Shown here: positions 14,501 to 15,704 of the stretch, piece after piece
Layout: each line of letters begins with the position of its first letter
Numbering within the stretch: the first letter of the stretch is position 1
NCBI GenBank assembly: GCA_030602145.1
Contig: JAUWAH010000010.1
Span: forward strand, 1-15,704
Reading direction: 5' to 3'
DNA from: Desulfobulbus sp.
GTDB lineage: Bacteria > Desulfobacterota > Desulfobulbia > Desulfobulbales > Desulfobulbaceae
DNA length: 15,704 nucleotides
The notes under the pieces: model-generated
What the model was told of the DNA's origin: nothing
Databases searched by the model: none
The model's input: only the letters and a program-made list of their open reading frames with translations
Position numbers and translations under genes: made by a program

Positions 14501-15704
14501 CTGATGCAGCCGCTGCACCGTTGCTTGAAAATCGGGCGGCACCTCGATGCCCATCCAATGGAGGGACAGCATGGCCACCAACAGGGTCAGGCTGCGTGCA
14601 TCGGCGGCCAACTCCTCGGTGAGGGAATGCATGTCGGGCAGGGGGGCATCGGCCGAACGAAGCACCGCATCGAGAAAACGGAACGGCGTTTCCTCGGCAC
14701 AGCCTTGACAGCGAGTCAACACGATGCCGATGGCTTCGCGGGCGCGGTCACGGTCGCCCTCCTGGTTGCGGGCCAGCAAGGCGAAGAGGCAGAACAGACC
14801 GGTGATGCCGAAAAAAAAGCAGGGCTGCTCTCCCGCGTAACGCTGCATATGACCCAAATCGTGTTCAAACAACGCCACGGCGCGCTCGGTGTCACCCGAC
14901 AAAAAGGCCACCGAACCGGTAAAACCTGAGCCGAGGAACGATTCGCCATGTTGTTCGAGCAATCGACCCAACGGCTCAAGTCGGCCCTGAAGGAGGTAGC
15001 AGCCGGCCAGGAGACGGCGGAAGGGAATGCGTTCATCCGGCGGAACGCTCTGCATCTCTTCGTCTTCTAGAAAGGCGAAAATGGCCGGGAAGCGGTGCAA
15101 CCCTTCCAAAGCATACCGGACCACCTGATCCAAAAGAAAAAACTGCAACGAGGCAGGCAGGGAGGCAAACCAGGCGGGGTCAAAGGCGCGGGCGGCCACC
15201 AGTACCGCCGGCGGTTCGGTCGGCAGGTACCGTTGGCATTCCTTGTCCAAAAACAGCAGCGCCTCGTCCAACTTGTCGAAATTCTGACTGTAGAGGCCGA
15301 TACGAAACTGGCGCAGGGCGCGCCAGCATCTGGTTGGCCATTTGCCGTGCATATAATCGACGGGTGCCAGTTTTTCAATCAACCGCGCCAGACGGGAAAA
15401 TCGTTTGGCGACAATCGCCTGCCGGGTGAGCTGCTCGGCCAGGATCGGCGGGCATTGATTTTTGGCATTGAGGAATCCCTTGCCGCGCAGACGGACAACC
15501 ATCTCGCCGATCTCCTCGCTGCTCGGACACCGCCCCTCAAAACAGGAAGGGTCAAAGGCAGCCAGGCACCGGCCCAGAAAACTGGCCGAAACCGGCTCGT
15601 AGACGATGGAGATGAATTGGAGCAGGAGTTGTTCAGCTGCCGGAAGGGCTGAAACCGCTTCGAGATCAACATCCGTCACGGGGGGCAAAGGCGGATTCTC
15701 TTCT
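11534..15704 (-). CDS. Very large SNF2-family DNA translocase/helicase, 5' end uncertain
   Basis: The frame is open from the right edge; the first possible in-window start is a TTG at 15688 with no ribosome site, and six further sense codons precede it. The true start may therefore lie outside. From that TTG the chain is 1384 residues. The C-terminal 450 or so form a complete SNF2 ATPase: LRDYQREGFVWM (near 928), Walker A DDMGLGKT (near 955), DEAQ box (near 1049), TGTPIENHLGELWNLF (near 1075), LISLKAGGLGLNLTAADYV and the QAADRAHRIGQ finger (near 1318). All key residues are present. The first 900 or so residues are helical, with a TPR-like stretch (GCYLLQGRLEPLGRLLEQHG, then AFLSGDTERAVALFEHDL), later turning beta-rich. 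No SWIM-type zinc motif was seen. Bacterial SNF2 proteins move along DNA or remodel protein-DNA complexes; the target here is unknown. Confidence 0.9.
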   Translation of the reverse strand, partial: EENPPLPPVTDVDLEAVSALPAAEQLLLQFISIVYEPVSASFLGRCLAAFDPSCFEGRCPSSEEIGEMVVRLRGKGFLNAKNQCPPILAEQLTRQAIVAKRFSRLARLIEKLAPVDYMHGKWPTRCWRALRQFRIGLYSQNFDKLDEALLFLDKECQRYLPTEPPAVLVAARAFDPAWFASLPASLQFFLLDQVVRYALEGLHRFPAIFAFLEDEEMQSVPPDERIPFRRLLAGCYLLQGRLEPLGRLLEQHGESFLGSGFTGSVAFLSGDTERAVALFEHDLGHMQRYAGEQPCFFFGITGLFCLFALLARNQEGDRDRAREAIGIVLTRCQGCAEETPFRFLDAVLRSADAPLPDMHSLTEELAADARSLTLLVAMLSLHWMGIEVPPDFQATVQRLHQRALGEGFLWMAMESAALLAAFDSQQTAMGEMAQKLSERLNCRLLTHIIQADAPWKRSLQELIEVTSSIREPEQTTRLCWLVEYVDGTLELTPKEQKRSAAGSWTKGRSIAYQRLLIDREADYLTGQDRALCAALHQKEGTGAKNGGYTFNPEEALPALIGHPLVFLKHSPQTPVEIVAGEPELVVERRGEALFIHFLQQIGDDSVAVWPETPTRFRIVRIGEEHRKVAQITGIDGLLVPMAASRQLLDAIGNIASFMTVHSAIDMPGEGVDAELVESDATIRIHIIPYGSGFRIELFVRPFTDGGPYLKPGVGVANLVCEIEGKRLRTKRNLRLEEQLAREVEESCPMLDLAIDFEQENRREWHLVDPEECLQVLLEIDEIRERVVLEWPEGEKLAVRRQAGINQLNLNIRTSQQDWFSLSGQLNIDQDEVMELKTLLDKVRETRSRFIPMGEGQFLALTQEFRNRLEELILYGTSQPGNELEVRIHPLAAIALEELTRQAQTKVDQGWRLRLQAIAESQQLNPKIPSTLKAELRDYQREGFVWMSRLAHLGVGACLADDMGLGKTLQSITVILSLAHQGPSLVVAPTSVCMNWETEVNRFAPTLHFHMFSESNRDEIIPSLGKFDVLVTSYTLMQQEIELLAQVKWQSIILDEAQAIKNAATKRSKAAMRLDGRFRLITTGTPIENHLGELWNLFGFINPGLLGTYKQFNRRFGIPIEKHHDREAKRTLKKLIRPFILRRIKSQVLEELPPRTEITLRVEMQPDERRFYEALRQQAIENIEGSSEQAGRHLRILAEIMRLRRACCNPRLINEQIDIPSTKLQVFAETVEELLGGGHKALVFSQFTGHLALIRAFLDQRQISYKYLDGATPPKERQQQVESFQAGEGELFLISLKAGGLGLNLTAADYVIHMDPWWNPAVEDQAADRAHRIGQKRPVTVYRLVTANTIEEKIVHLHQEKRDLANSLLEGADVSTRISAEELLELIRSG

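Noticed and set aside
1..15704. CRISPR arrays, tRNA or rRNA genes, insertion sequences, phage genes
   Set aside because: No regularly spaced repeats, transposase or integrase motifs, or RNA gene signatures were seen on either strand.

Overview
The window reads like a GC-rich, Gram-negative, flagellated anaerobe of the former Deltaproteobacteria, probably a Desulfobulbaceae-like sulfate reducer. This is inferred from gene content and order: a siroheme-branch dehydrogenase next to a CcsA-type protein and hemA, a RodZ-recO pair, a TlpA-type thioredoxin, a likely sigma-54 promoter and a stand-alone flagellar rod protein. No sequence comparison was run. Gene density is high and no gene-free stretch exceeds 300 bases. 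I see no transposase, integrase, tRNA, rRNA or CRISPR array.

Left part, minus strand (1-4593). A cut-off Gfo/Idh/MocA oxidoreductase lies at the edge. Next, read right to left, is a tight run of five genes: a family-16-like methyltransferase, precorrin-2 dehydrogenase (CysG N-terminal/Met8 type), a short CcsA/HemX-type membrane protein, glutamyl-tRNA reductase (hemA), and an unrecognised 168-residue protein. The last three junctions overlap by 4, 11 and 1 bases, so this looks like one transcript. HemA starts tetrapyrrole synthesis, the dehydrogenase opens the siroheme branch (in sulfate reducers also a route to heme), and CcsA proteins handle heme for cytochrome c. Upstream of the run is a self-contained unit for a 61-residue exported peptide: a near-consensus sigma-70 promoter, a strong ribosome binding site and an intrinsic terminator.

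Middle part (4717-8909). A periplasmic TlpA-like thioredoxin and an orphan FlgC-like rod protein are on the minus strand. The rod gene has a convincing sigma-54 promoter with repeated sequences upstream that could be enhancer sites. Divergent from it on the plus strand are a SurA-like periplasmic chaperone with one parvulin domain, a RodZ-like cell-shape protein and recO (4-base overlap with rodZ). A 14-bp perfect palindrome covers the rodZ start codon.

Right part (8910-15704). A plus-strand NdvB-like protein joins a GH17 beta-1,3-glucan-active domain to a membrane GT2 glucan synthase. It converges on a very large minus-strand SNF2-family ATPase; the two stop codons overlap in a single TTAA. 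The SNF2 frame is still open at the right edge, so its start may lie outside.

Several starts were moved inward from the longest open frame because a ribosome binding site or gene overlap supports the internal ATG. All plus-strand genes lack a visible Shine-Dalgarno sequence, whereas nearly all minus-strand genes have a clear one.
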